A stretch of DNA of 64,000 nucleotides. Origin: Acidithiobacillus thiooxidans ATCC 19377 (lineage in GTDB: Bacteria > Pseudomonadota > Gammaproteobacteria > Acidithiobacillales > Acidithiobacillaceae). Position 1 is the first letter of the stretch, and every line of letters starts with the position of its first letter. The DNA lies in contig NZ_CP045571.1 in assembly GCF_009662475.1 (NCBI RefSeq), forward strand, positions 3,160,501 to 3,224,500, given 5' to 3'. The notes under the pieces are model-generated. The model did no database searches, was not told the origin of the DNA, and worked only from the letters and a program-made list of their open reading frames with translations. Shown here piece by piece: positions 16,156 through 25,053 of this stretch. The position numbers and the translations under genes were made by a program.

Positions 16156-19100
16156 ATGTCCAGTCCATTCCCCCTTAAATCCCGTAAGTTACTCAGTTCA
16201 CTGCTTCAGAACCGGCAGGCCGATTTTTCGGCTGCCATTGCCCAGGCGGTAGAGCAGTTTTATGCAAAAGTAGCGGAATACCCCGAATTGGAGATTGTAC
16301 TAAAGCGTCTGGGTAATGAACGAGTCTCCCGACTGAAAGCAGAGCAATGCAAACATTCCTTGTCGCTGCTGTTACCAGACGATGATGATGATTTTGCGCT
16401 GCGCTCACAGGAAATCGGCAAGATCCATGCCTTAATGGGTATTCAAAGTGAGTGGCTGATCAACAGCATGGCCCTTTACAGTGACAGCCTGCTCGATCTG
16501 CTCAATCCCTTTTTTAAAGACACCCCCGAATTACGCGGATATCTGCTGCAAAGACTCGCCACCGATCTGGCCCGTCAATTACAAGGCATGGAAACCGTAG
16601 CTCTGGAAGAGCGCAAAATTCTTGAGGACATTGATCAATTGCTGATCAGCGAGGTCACTCCGGAAGAAAGTGTGCGGCAGATGATCAACAAGTTGATGAC
16701 CATTTCCGGGCTGGATGGTGCATGGATCGGCCATTCTGAAGATGGCATTCACCTGCTCCGCGATCAGGTCAGTGGTGAAGCGTTGGAGGAATACCTGAAC
16801 AGTGTTGAGATTCGTCTGGACGACAGTCCTTACGGCCAGGGACCCGCCGGAAAAGCCTGGCGCAGCGGCGAAATTGTGTATGTCGACGACTGGCTAAGCG
16901 ATCCGATCACAGCCCCCTGGCAGGAACCCTCCCAAAAATATGGCTGGCGCTCCAATGTGACCATTCCCGTCAAGGTCAATGGCAAGCCTTATGCCACTAT
17001 TGGTCTGTACAGCAAAATTCCAGGGTTTTTTCGTGTCCCCAATCGCCAGAACCTCATACGACACCTTGCCATCATGTTGGGCATCGCCATTGGTCGTCAT
17101 CAACAACAAATACGCATCGATCGCTTAAATAGCCTCTATCGGGCTTTTCTCGCCGAAGGCGACATTCTGATCCGGGCCCGCTCCGAAACTGAGATCCTCC
17201 GCAAAACCTGTCAGCACATCGTGGAAGGGACCCTCTTCAAAACCGCTTATGTCATGAAGCCCGATCAGGATGACTGTTTCAAGGCCCTTGCTGGTGCCGG
17301 TACCGGGAGCGGAATTCTCGGTAATCTGGGTATCCAGCTGTTTTCAGATCGTCCCAGCCTCTTGCGCGATACCTGGCAATCTGAACGCCTGCAATACCGT
17401 AATGATTACCGCAACGATCTGGCTTTCAGTGCCCAACATAATCTGATGGAACAACAAAACTGGGCCAGCGTTGCTATCATCCCGATTCGGCGTAACGGGC
17501 AAATCTGGGCGATTCTCGGTGTGACCAGCAGCGAAAAGAACATTTTTGACCAGGAAATCCTCGGCACGCTTGCCCGGGTAGGCAAACTGATTGGTTATGG
17601 CCTCGATGAAATGGATCTCAAAAAACGCATTGATCAGGAACGCATCACCCAGAGCTGGATGGCGCGTCATGATGCGCTCACCCGATTGCCCAATCGGGTG
17701 GCCCTTTTAGACAGAATTCCCGAGGCCATCCAGCGCACCCGGCGTGAAGAAAAATTACTCGGCATCTGCATGCTCGACCTGGATGATTTCAAGCCCGTCA
17801 ACGATCAGCATGGTCATGCCGCCGGCGATGTATTATTGCAAAAAGTCGCCAATCGGCTGGGTCAGGCACTTCGACAGACAGATTTTGTGGCCCGAGTGGG
17901 GGGCGATGAATTTGCCCTGGTTCTGGAAAACATCCAGAACATGGAAGATGTAGAAAAGCTGATGGTCCGGATTTCTGAAGCCCTGGAAAGACCCTATGTT
18001 CTTCCCGGCAATATCACCGTCAAAATTGGCGGAAGCCTGGGCATCACCATTTTTCCCTTTGATGAAGGCGATAGCGAAATACTGCTGCGTCATGCTGATC
18101 AGGCGCTTTATGTCGCCAAAGCCAATAAAGCAGAACGTAGCCATTTTTGGGCCAGTTTCCAGGGAGAAGAAGTGTTTTCTGGAGAAAGCAATCTGCCGTA
18201 TTTGACGCTGCTTCAGCAGGATGAGGGCCTGATTGCCTATTACCAACCGATTCTGCATCTGGCAACAGGTCGCATCATTGGCATTGAAGCCCTCGCCCGC
18301 CTGCGGCAAGGCACTGAGATTATTCTTCCCGACACGTTTATTCCCCATCTGGACAGCAGAGCAGCGCAAATGCTCACCAGCAGAATACTGCGTATTGCCA
18401 CGCGGACAGCACAACAGCTTCATATTGCCGGATTTCCTTTGGAAGTAGCCGTTAACATCCCTCCGGACGCCCTCTTTGCAGACAATTTTCTGCCAGAACT
18501 ACAGGCGGTTCTGGCCGACTGTACGCTGGCACCGGAACAATTAACCCTGGAGATTCTCGAAAATGGCGATTTTCTGTCCCTGCAACTGGCTCAGGAAAAA
18601 ATCGCCACCATTCGTTCACTGGGGGTTCGTGTTGCCCTGGATGATGTGGGTAGCGCCTACGCCTCGCTGTTGCGCCTGAAAGAAATTGCCGTTGATGAAG
18701 TCAAACTCGACCAGTGTCTGGTCCGGGGGATTCCCGAGCAACCCGGAGATCTGATTTTTGTCGGCAGTGTTGCCGCATTGGCCTTGTCCATGGGTTCGCG
18801 TTATGTGGTCGAGGGGGCGGAAACGCCGGAAACCCTGGACGCTCTGGCCGTTCTCGGTGTGGACTGCGTTCAGGGCTACGCCATTGCGCGGCCCATGCCC
18901 GAAGAATCATTGCTACCCTGGCTTCAGGCCTGGACGCCAGAGCCACAAAACAATCAGCCTAAAACCCTGTTGGGTGCTTACGCCTCGCATTTGCAATTCG
19001 ACAGCTTATATCAGATTGCGCCCGCGATTCTTGGTCAGCTTCCCAGCCTGGATGATTCTCATCGTTGCCGTTTGGGAAAATATCTGGATACCCACGGTCT

Positions 19101-19272
19101 CGCGGACTCCGCGCTCGCAACGGCACATCACGCCTACCATGCCTGCATTTCTCGCGAACATAGCCCCGAAGAAATCACCCGACTCAGAAAGAAAATGGCC
19201 GACAACTTTGCGGCCACGCACGACAAACTTCCCGAAAACCAGGCACTCATTCATCCTGAAAACGACAGTTAG
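16156..19272 (+). CDS. globin-GAF-GAF-GGDEF-EAL cyclic-di-GMP protein with C-terminal CZB-like tail
   Basis: A 1038-residue cytosolic signalling protein. Residues about 20-150 look like a globin-coupled sensor, with the candidate proximal haem ligand H91 in IGKIHALMGI. Two GAF-like domains follow (about 165-310 and 335-480). The GGDEF domain has an intact RVGGDEFALV motif (G582-F586). The EAL domain has GIEALARL (E711), VNIPP, ALDDVGSAYASL, VKLD and VVEGAETPE, so both catalytic sites look complete. After the EAL domain, residues about 940-1010 contain H945, CRLGKYLDTHG (C971) and HHAYH (H991/H995), resembling the zinc-binding CZB domain. Likely inputs are oxygen or a gas ligand, a GAF ligand and zinc; that is inference. 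Confidence 0.88.
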   Translation: MSSPFPLKSRKLLSSLLQNRQADFSAAIAQAVEQFYAKVAEYPELEIVLKRLGNERVSRLKAEQCKHSLSLLLPDDDDDFALRSQEIGKIHALMGIQSEWLINSMALYSDSLLDLLNPFFKDTPELRGYLLQRLATDLARQLQGMETVALEERKILEDIDQLLISEVTPEESVRQMINKLMTISGLDGAWIGHSEDGIHLLRDQVSGEALEEYLNSVEIRLDDSPYGQGPAGKAWRSGEIVYVDDWLSDPITAPWQEPSQKYGWRSNVTIPVKVNGKPYATIGLYSKIPGFFRVPNRQNLIRHLAIMLGIAIGRHQQQIRIDRLNSLYRAFLAEGDILIRARSETEILRKTCQHIVEGTLFKTAYVMKPDQDDCFKALAGAGTGSGILGNLGIQLFSDRPSLLRDTWQSERLQYRNDYRNDLAFSAQHNLMEQQNWASVAIIPIRRNGQIWAILGVTSSEKNIFDQEILGTLARVGKLIGYGLDEMDLKKRIDQERITQSWMARHDALTRLPNRVALLDRIPEAIQRTRREEKLLGICMLDLDDFKPVNDQHGHAAGDVLLQKVANRLGQALRQTDFVARVGGDEFALVLENIQNMEDVEKLMVRISEALERPYVLPGNITVKIGGSLGITIFPFDEGDSEILLRHADQALYVAKANKAERSHFWASFQGEEVFSGESNLPYLTLLQQDEGLIAYYQPILHLATGRIIGIEALARLRQGTEIILPDTFIPHLDSRAAQMLTSRILRIATRTAQQLHIAGFPLEVAVNIPPDALFADNFLPELQAVLADCTLAPEQLTLEILENGDFLSLQLAQEKIATIRSLGVRVALDDVGSAYASLLRLKEIAVDEVKLDQCLVRGIPEQPGDLIFVGSVAALALSMGSRYVVEGAETPETLDALAVLGVDCVQGYAIARPMPEESLLPWLQAWTPEPQNNQPKTLLGAYASHLQFDSLYQIAPAILGQLPSLDDSHRCRLGKYLDTHGLADSALATAHHAYHACISREHSPEEITRLRKKMADNFAATHDKLPENQALIHPENDS

Positions 19273-19318
19273 ACAGGAAGCTTTTTGCTCCAATATCCCT
19301 TGCCTGTTGTTCTCGGAC

Positions 19319-19747
19319 TCATCCTGCCTCGGGTTCGAACCGGAGGGCAGCGGAATTGAGGCAATAACGCAGGCCAGTGGGTTCAGGCCCATCCGGAAAC
19401 ACATGCCCCAGATGGCTGTCGCAGCGGGCGCAGCGGATTTCCGTACGCACCCGGCCATAGCTGGTGTCAGTCAATTCACGGATATGATCTGGGGCGAAAG
19501 GCTCCCAAAAGCTGGGCCAGCCGGTTCCTGACTCAAATTTGTTGGCCGAGCGAAACAAGGGCAGACTACAAAGCGCACACACGTAGTTACCGGCCTCCTT
19601 TTCATGGAGCAGGCCTCCACAAAACGGCGGTTCCGTACCATGCTCAAATAATACGTGGCGCACCTCTGCGGGTAAATCTTTAGCCATTTCGGCGCGAGTA
19701 TTGGCATCAATGGGGGTCAAGTCATATCCTGCAGATGAAGTGGGCAT
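19319..19747 (-). CDS. msrB: peptide-methionine (R)-S-oxide reductase MsrB
   Basis: A 142-residue SelR-fold enzyme that reduces methionine-R-sulfoxide in proteins. Catalytic C129 lies in GLRYCLNSAAL. The structural zinc site is complete (C57 and C60 in VCALC, C106 and C109 in CARC). SGTGWPSF and HLGHVFPDGP are family motifs. It lies 3 nt downstream of msrA on the same strand, so the two enzymes, which repair the two sulfoxide stereoisomers, are made from one transcript. No signal peptide is seen, so it should act in the cytoplasm. Confidence 0.96.
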   Translation of the reverse strand: MPTSSAGYDLTPIDANTRAEMAKDLPAEVRHVLFEHGTEPPFCGGLLHEKEAGNYVCALCSLPLFRSANKFESGTGWPSFWEPFAPDHIRELTDTSYGRVRTEIRCARCDSHLGHVFPDGPEPTGLRYCLNSAALRFEPEAG

Positions 19748-19750
19748 TTC

Positions 19751-20344
19751 CTAAGACTCCTTGGTCTGTAAATACTGTGGAAAAGTATGCCGCAATTTTT
19801 CCACCTTGGGCAAAGCAACCGCGCAGATATAAGGTTGATCAGGATTACGGCGAGCATAATCCTGATGATAGTCCTCCGCAGAATAAAAGTTTTCCAGAAG
19901 GGATACTTCAGTCACTATGGGTTGTCCGAACATTCCCGTCGCATTGAGTTCTGCAATATAATCGTTAGCCATCTGCCGTTGTGCAGCATTTACGGCAAAA
20001 ATAGCCGAGCGGTATTGTGTCCCCACATCATTCCCCTGACGATTGCGTTGGGTGGGATCATGGGCCACGGCGAAAAAGACCTGCAACAGGCGGCCGAATG
20101 ACAGGCGCGCCGGATCAAAATGAATCTGCACCGCCTCGGCATGACCGCTTGTACCACTACAGACCGCCCGATAATTGGCTGTTTCCCGGGCTCCTCCGGT
20201 ATAACCCGAAACCACCCGGGTGACGCCTTCCAGAGCAAGATAAACAGCTTCGGTACACCAGAAACAACCACCTGCAAGCACGGCCATTCCGGGCGTAGTG
20301 GCGTCTGGTTGCTCTCCCTGGGGAGCTGGTATTTGCATGACCAT
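19751..20344 (-). CDS. msrA: peptide-methionine (S)-S-oxide reductase MsrA
   Basis: A 197-residue MsrA. The catalytic motif is GGCFWCTEAVYLALEGV, with C27 as the nucleophile. RAVCSGTSGHAEAVQIHFDP and YRSAIFAVNAAQR are also typical. An upstream in-frame ATG exists at 20380, but AGGAGG lies 6 nt before the ATG at 20344, which decides this start. The gene is first in a two-gene msrA-msrB operon and is divergent from the DUF4337 gene at 20453. The enzyme repairs methionine-S-sulfoxide, which fits an oxidising, iron-rich habitat. Confidence 0.96.
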   Translation of the reverse strand: MVMQIPAPQGEQPDATTPGMAVLAGGCFWCTEAVYLALEGVTRVVSGYTGGARETANYRAVCSGTSGHAEAVQIHFDPARLSFGRLLQVFFAVAHDPTQRNRQGNDVGTQYRSAIFAVNAAQRQMANDYIAELNATGMFGQPIVTEVSLLENFYSAEDYHQDYARRNPDQPYICAVALPKVEKLRHTFPQYLQTKES

Positions 20345-20452
20345 CACTAACCTCCTGGATTCGTATTCGGGAAAGACCACAAAGCACTTGACCTAAACCG
20401 GCAATCTCATGAGCATAGCCGCAAATCAACGATTGACCAAGCTGGAGACGTC

Positions 20453-21034
20453 ATGAGCGGACATGGACTGCATAGCCACCCACCCCACGAAGAAATGGTT
20501 CATCATGCTGCCGGAGGCCATGGCGGAGAACGCCACAGCCTGAGTCAGTGGGTCGCCATATTTACCGCTATCCTCGCGGCATTTGGCGCCATTGTCAGTT
20601 ATCAGGGGACCCACTTGATGAATGAAGTACTACTCCAAAAAAATGAAGCCGTTTTGGAAAAGGCCAAGGCTGCTGACCAGTGGAATTACTATCAGGCCGT
20701 CAGCACCAAGCTGCACATGATGGAGCTGGCCATTATTCTTGCCCCTGACAAAGCCGTCGGCTTTAAAGAAAAAATTGCAAAATATGAACAACAGAAAGTC
20801 AGCATTCAGCAAAGCGCCACGGAAATGGAGCAAAAATCTGAAGCGGCCAACCGGGAGTCGGCGCATCTCAACCGCCCCCATAATGATCTGGAAATTGCCA
20901 TGATTTTTCTGCAAATTGCCATATCATTGGCTTCCATAACCGCGCTGACCAGACGTAAGTGGTTGTTTGCCATAGCAGGGATCAGTGCTGCCGGAGGCAT
21001 TGGTCTGTGGATGAGTGCCATTTTTTTATTTTGA
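20453..21034 (+). CDS. DUF4337 family membrane protein
   Basis: A 193-residue protein. The N-terminus is His-rich (HGLHSHPPHEEMVHHAAGGH). One membrane helix spans about residues 33-52 (WVAIFTAILAAFGAIVSYQG), a soluble helical, partly coiled-coil section of about 80 residues follows (LLQKNEAVLEKAKAADQWNY), and two C-terminal hydrophobic segments complete it. This layout and the AADQWNYYQAVSTK stretch fit DUF4337. No function is established for the family. The His-rich leader could bind metal, but that is a guess. It starts 108 bp from the divergent msrA gene. Confidence 0.8.
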   Translation: MSGHGLHSHPPHEEMVHHAAGGHGGERHSLSQWVAIFTAILAAFGAIVSYQGTHLMNEVLLQKNEAVLEKAKAADQWNYYQAVSTKLHMMELAIILAPDKAVGFKEKIAKYEQQKVSIQQSATEMEQKSEAANRESAHLNRPHNDLEIAMIFLQIAISLASITALTRRKWLFAIAGISAAGGIGLWMSAIFLF

Positions 21035-21188
21035 TCCGGTCCCCGGTAGCCATTTCATACCCTGCAACAACGCACTCTGCCTTAGTAACGCTGATTGATC
21101 AGTTCTGACGGATCGGGATGCGACAGATAAGGGTATTTGCTAGGATGGTGACATTATGTTCAACAAATCAGCCTGAGGATGATAAGAA

Positions 21189-22037
21189 ATGACGTTAAAC
21201 AGACAGTTTCGCAACCTGGCATTACTCACAGGAGGCTTTTTGCTTGCAGGCTGCGCCAGCGTCAACACCTCCAATCTGAAACCGGCGGAACACCTGGTCC
21301 AGCAAAATTTCCACGATAAAATCCATGTCACCAAAGTCTTTCCCGGCCCCGTCCACAGCCTGACGGGTATTGTCGTTGAAACTGACCAGCACCAACAGGG
21401 CATACTATGGATGCTGTCCGACAAATATCTGTTATTGGGTCCGGTAGTAAATGCCCAGCAGGAAAACATCACCGGACATTATGCAGACAAGTACCTGCCT
21501 CAACCCGCCAAAGTACCTGCCGAAAAAATTGCGCCCGCAGCCTTGGCAGCACCGGGTTTTACCATAGGACATTCGGGACCGCTGATGGTCGTGTTCATGG
21601 ATCCCAACTGTATTTTCTGTCATCTGCTCTGGGAATCGCTGCAACAACCGGTAGCCGAAGGCAAAGTCCGGGTAAAAGTGGTTCCTGTCGGCTTCCTCAA
21701 GCCTTCCAGCCCGGCCAAGGCGGCAACCATTCTCGCTGCAAAAAATCCTGCCGAAGCCTGGGCCAATAACGAAAAAGGCTTTGATTTGCATACCGAAGAA
21801 GGCAGCACCAAACCCCTGAGTCATATTCCTGCGGTCGACGAGGCGGCGGTCAAGACCAATACCCAACTGCTGCATCAGACCGGAGAAACGGCCACCCCCG
21901 CCCTGTTGTACTGCATTAAAACGGCCAAAGGGCTGGAAATGGAGATGAAGCACGGAATTGACGTGCACCACACGCCGGAGTTCATCCAAAAACTGGCGGG
22001 CAGTGTCGGCGCCCGAGGCTGCATCCCTGCTGCCTGA
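21189..22037 (+). CDS. dsbG: DsbG/DsbC-like thiol:disulfide interchange lipoprotein
   Basis: A 282-residue exported protein. Its signal sequence ends in a lipobox (LLAGCAS), so it is probably membrane-anchored, which differs from the soluble E. coli DsbG. The thioredoxin-fold active site is C-I-F-C in MVVFMDPNCIFCHLLWESL. The cis-proline loop is GETATPALLYC. An N-terminal dimerisation domain of about 100 residues precedes it. DsbG-type proteins reduce or isomerise Cys residues in periplasmic proteins. The start is preceded by GAGGATGATAAGAA. It is convergent with galE (53 bp gap). Possible link: keeping exported Cys-rich proteins reduced. Confidence 0.87.
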   Translation: MTLNRQFRNLALLTGGFLLAGCASVNTSNLKPAEHLVQQNFHDKIHVTKVFPGPVHSLTGIVVETDQHQQGILWMLSDKYLLLGPVVNAQQENITGHYADKYLPQPAKVPAEKIAPAALAAPGFTIGHSGPLMVVFMDPNCIFCHLLWESLQQPVAEGKVRVKVVPVGFLKPSSPAKAATILAAKNPAEAWANNEKGFDLHTEEGSTKPLSHIPAVDEAAVKTNTQLLHQTGETATPALLYCIKTAKGLEMEMKHGIDVHHTPEFIQKLAGSVGARGCIPAA

Positions 22038-22090
22038 GTGCCATGCACATGAGTGCCTCGCGCCTGATTGCCTTGGCACGGAACGAACCC

Positions 22091-23056
22091 TTAGCGGGTC
22101 TCCCAACGCCAGGCATCGGCGATGATGGTGGCCAGATCCGCATAGCGGGGCTGCCACCCCAACTGTTCACGGATTTTGCGTGAGTCCGCCACCAGGCGGG
22201 CGGGGTCCCCTGCACGTCGAGCTTCATCTTCACAAGCAATGGGCTTGCCCGTCACCTGCCGGGCAACATCAATGACTTCCTGAACCGAAAAACCATTACC
22301 ATTGCCAAGATTAAAAGCGCAACTATCGCCTCCGGCGAGAAGATGTTCCAGTGCCAGCCAATGTGCTTCAGCCAGATCAGTCACATGAATATAGTCACGA
22401 ATACAGGTCCCATCGGGTGTCTCATAATCACGCCCGAACACGCGGATCTGGGTCCGTCGCCCGGAAGCGGCCTGTAATACCAGCGGAATCAGATGCGTCT
22501 CCGGATCATGGCGCTCACCCAGCTCCCCATCAGGGTCCGCCCCTGCCGCATTGAAATAGCGCAAACAAGCAGCTTTGAGGCCATAAGCGCGATCGTAGTC
22601 AGACAGCGCCTGCTCCACCATCCACTTACTCCGTCCATAGGGATTGATGGGATCTTTGGGATGATTTTCATCAATGGGCGTATATTGAGGTTCACCAAAA
22701 ATCGCTGCTGTAGAAGAAAAAATAAATTTTTTGACATCAAATGCAACCATCACATCCAGAAGATTCAGTGTATTACTGACATTGTTCTGATAATATTTGG
22801 AAGGCTCCTGCACGGATTCTCCCACCTGAATATGAGAAGCAAAGTGCATGACTGCAGCAAATGAATGCGTTGAGAAAATCCGATTCAGCAACCGGGTATC
22901 CGCAATATCTCCATAAACAAAAACGCCACCACAAACTGCATCACGATAACCACCGGAAAGATTATCCAGAGTCACCACCTCTGCCCCACTCTGAAGCAGG
23001 CGTTTTACCATATGGCTGCCAATATAACCCGCACCACCCACTACCAGAATTTTCAT
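22091..23056 (-). CDS. galE: UDP-glucose 4-epimerase GalE
   Basis: A 321-residue extended SDR. The NAD-binding motif MKILVVGGAGYIGSHMVKRL is at the N-terminus, with SSTAAIFGEP for the catalytic Ser region and NPYGRSKWMVEQ for the Y-x3-K pair. Further family motifs are CLRYFNAAGADPDGELGE and CIRDYIHVTDLAEAHWLAL. It interconverts UDP-glucose and UDP-galactose for LPS or exopolysaccharide. The ATG at 23056 gives the Rossmann motif directly at the N-terminus, whereas an upstream ATG at 23122 adds an unlikely basic leader. AGGCAGG precedes the start. The gene stands alone. Confidence 0.95.
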   Translation of the reverse strand: MKILVVGGAGYIGSHMVKRLLQSGAEVVTLDNLSGGYRDAVCGGVFVYGDIADTRLLNRIFSTHSFAAVMHFASHIQVGESVQEPSKYYQNNVSNTLNLLDVMVAFDVKKFIFSSTAAIFGEPQYTPIDENHPKDPINPYGRSKWMVEQALSDYDRAYGLKAACLRYFNAAGADPDGELGERHDPETHLIPLVLQAASGRRTQIRVFGRDYETPDGTCIRDYIHVTDLAEAHWLALEHLLAGGDSCAFNLGNGNGFSVQEVIDVARQVTGKPIACEDEARRAGDPARLVADSRKIREQLGWQPRYADLATIIADAWRWETR

Positions 23057-23221
23057 GAATTGCCTGCCTCTGTCAGATAATGCGTTTATTGAACAAGTAA
23101 CCTTTCGGAGCTTTCGGACCAACTGTTCATTTTTGCTGTCTGGATTCTAGCGAAAAAGCACCGCATGGGGCAAACTATTCCCAAGTTAATCAGGCCTCTC
23201 CATATGTTTCCAAAGGACTTT

Positions 23222-23998
23222 ATGAATCCGTCAACTTTTAATCCCTGGGTGTACTCTGCAGCATTGTTTATTGGTTTGATTTTATGTGTTTTTGTAGGCT
23301 TCCAACTCGGCAAAAGTAGTCGGGCCGACGGGGGTTCCGGGGCACTGAACGGAGCCGTATTCGGGCTTTTGGGATTACTGTTGGCGTTTTCCTTTTCAGG
23401 TGCCGCCGAACGCTTTCAACACCGCCGCGATTTGATTACCGAAGAAGCCAATGCGGTCGGCACCGCCTATCTGCGGCTGGATTTATTGCCAGCAGCACAA
23501 CAGATGGCTCTCCGCCAAAAAATGCAAAAATACCTACAAGCCCGCCTGGAAACATATCAGCATATAGGTAACAACACCCCTGCAGCTCTGGACGCCTATC
23601 AACGTAGCGTTCAATTACAGCACCAAATCTGGACAGAAGCGATCCTCGCGGCCCAACACACCGGCAATACAGCCATATTAAGCCTGGTCAGTCGTGCACT
23701 GAATGCCATGTTTGATATTACCACCACCCGCATTGCCGCCACCCGAAGTCATCCACCAAAGATTATTGACTTCCTGCTTTTCGCACTATCCTGGATTTCT
23801 GCCCTGCTGGCAGGCTATGGCATGACCGAACACAAGCGCATCCCCTGGCTACAGGTCATCATTTTTTCCGCCGCGCTGACCGTCACCATTTTCGTGATTC
23901 GTGATCTGGAATATCCACGCCTCGGCTTCATCCGTGTCGACTCGGCGGATCAGTTACTGGTCGAAACCCTGCAGGGGATGCAGACAAGCGACACTTAA
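23222..23998 (+). CDS. DUF4239 (bestrophin-like) membrane protein
   Basis: A 258-residue protein with a hydrophobic pair at the N-terminus (about residues 8-28 and 45-62, LLGLLLAFSFSGAAERFQHR) and another pair near the C-terminus (about 185-225). Between them lies a helical soluble domain including RRDLITEEANAVGTAYLRLD, which is characteristic of DUF4239 proteins. A channel-like role has been suggested for the family, but nothing is established. The ATG at 23222 has AAAGGACTTT upstream. Earlier ATGs at 23165 and 23204 are possible. After this gene the sequence enters an accessory patch. Confidence 0.8.
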   Translation: MNPSTFNPWVYSAALFIGLILCVFVGFQLGKSSRADGGSGALNGAVFGLLGLLLAFSFSGAAERFQHRRDLITEEANAVGTAYLRLDLLPAAQQMALRQKMQKYLQARLETYQHIGNNTPAALDAYQRSVQLQHQIWTEAILAAQHTGNTAILSLVSRALNAMFDITTTRIAATRSHPPKIIDFLLFALSWISALLAGYGMTEHKRIPWLQVIIFSAALTVTIFVIRDLEYPRLGFIRVDSADQLLVETLQGMQTSDT

Positions 23999-24164
23999 AG
24001 AATCATGCACAGTGCTCTTCACGGCTATCCCTCATTTCGTCAGGAAGCCGAAACACATTACCATCTCACTGCTATTGCGAGACTAAACCTGCAATGGACT
24101 GGATATGGAGTGACGGAAATTTCGGCGGTTTGTGGTTCAACCCCCTTCAAGTGGCCTCCCTTAG

Positions 24165-24194
24165 ATTGCGCAATGGTTAATTTGAATCTACAAT
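24165..24194 (+). promoter_or_regulatory. mazEF-like promoter with palindromic operator
   Basis: TTGCGC at 24166-24171 and TACAAT at 24189-24194 are separated by 17 bp, a good sigma-70 pair. A perfect 10-bp palindrome, ATTGCGCAAT at 24165-24174, overlaps the -35 element. MazE-type antitoxins bind palindromes at their own promoter, so this is the natural operator candidate. The antitoxin start lies about 30 nt downstream. Confidence 0.6.
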
Positions 24195-24222
24195 GTTTAT
24201 TCGTCAAGCACAGGGGATGCGC

Positions 24223-24477
24223 ATGAATCAGACCAAAATTCAGAAGTGGGGGCACAGCATGGCCCTACGCATACCTGCCACGACCATACGGAGTTGGGGC
24301 GTCGGCGAAGGTCAAGCAGTCTCATTGGAGATCGAAAACGGCGCACTGGTAGCACGACCAGCACAAAAGCGTTACACCTTGGACGAATTACTATCGCAGT
24401 GTGACTTTACTCAGCCCATAAGCGCCGAAGAGCGTGAGTGGATAGATGCGCCGTCAGCAGGAATCGAAGAAATTTGA
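24223..24477 (+). CDS. mazE: MazE/AbrB-type antitoxin
   Basis: An 84-residue SpoVT/AbrB-fold protein. The sequence QTKIQKWGHSMALRIPATTI is the typical DNA-binding swapped-hairpin segment of MazE-like antitoxins, and the C-terminal 35 residues would bind the toxin. The start at 24223 lies 6 nt after AGGGG. ATGs at 24193 and 24217 are alternatives. The stop overlaps the toxin start (TGATG), so translation is coupled. As an antitoxin it would repress its own promoter (see the palindrome just upstream) and neutralise the toxin. Confidence 0.88.
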   Translation: MNQTKIQKWGHSMALRIPATTIRSWGVGEGQAVSLEIENGALVARPAQKRYTLDELLSQCDFTQPISAEEREWIDAPSAGIEEI

Positions 24478-24815
24478 TGCGGTGGCCACGGCGAGGGGAG
24501 ATTTGGCAGGCAAACCTCAGCCCGACATCAGGCCGTGAACAGCAAGGTCATCGTCCCGTGCTAATCGTATCGAGAGAAGCCTTCAATCGCTCTGGCCTGG
24601 TTTGGGTCTGCCCCATCACTCAAGGTGGCAATCAAGCTAGATTCGCGGGATTTGCAGTCTCTTTGATGGGGTCTGGAACAAAAACACAGGGGATAGTGAT
24701 GAGCAACCAATCTCGCACCGTTGATCTTATGGCAAGGGACGGCAAGTTTGTCGAGATGGTCCCAGAGTCCATAGTCAACGAAGTGATAACCAGGATACAG
24801 GCCATTTTGGAGTGA
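24477..24815 (+). CDS. mazF: MazF/PemK-type mRNA interferase toxin
   Basis: A 112-residue toxin. The N-terminal RRGEIWQANLSPTSGREQQG, then HRPVLIVS, is the conserved MazF core. Other motifs are VWVCPITQGG and GIVMSNQSRTVDL. MazF-family toxins cleave mRNA at short specific sequences and stop growth when the labile antitoxin is lost. The ATG shares one base with the antitoxin stop. The pair is intact, with no frameshift. The pair sits at the left edge of a region with several orphan small genes and little coding DNA, which suggests acquisition by transfer. Confidence 0.92.
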   Translation: MRWPRRGEIWQANLSPTSGREQQGHRPVLIVSREAFNRSGLVWVCPITQGGNQARFAGFAVSLMGSGTKTQGIVMSNQSRTVDLMARDGKFVEMVPESIVNEVITRIQAILE

Positions 24816-24974
24816 CAAAATGAATAGGCTCAGCGTAATGTCCCATAATTGGCACTTCTGGGTAGCAGAAGAACCGAGCAAAAACCGGGCGATCTGCCCT
24901 TCAGGATTTTTGGCCCACGAGACAGAACGGTGCATTATGTCCGGTAAGTCCGCAAGGAGGTCATTCAGTTTTTT

Positions 24975-25010
24975 ACTGCACTGACAGTGCAGTCGAATTT
25001 ACGTTAGACG
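24975..25010. repeat. 9-bp-arm palindrome followed by an attC-like core (GTTAGACG)
   Basis: ACTGCACTG and CAGTGCAGT (24975-24993) form a perfect inverted repeat around one central A. It follows a T6 run and is followed at 25003-25010 by GTTAGACG, which resembles the right core of integron attC sites. The complementary left core (GTCTAAC) is not seen, so a functional attC is not supported. On neither strand does a T-run follow the hairpin, so it is not a classical terminator. Confidence 0.35.
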
Positions 25011-25053
25011 TCCCAATCCCGTCCGCGATGCACATTCATAAGATACGTAAACC

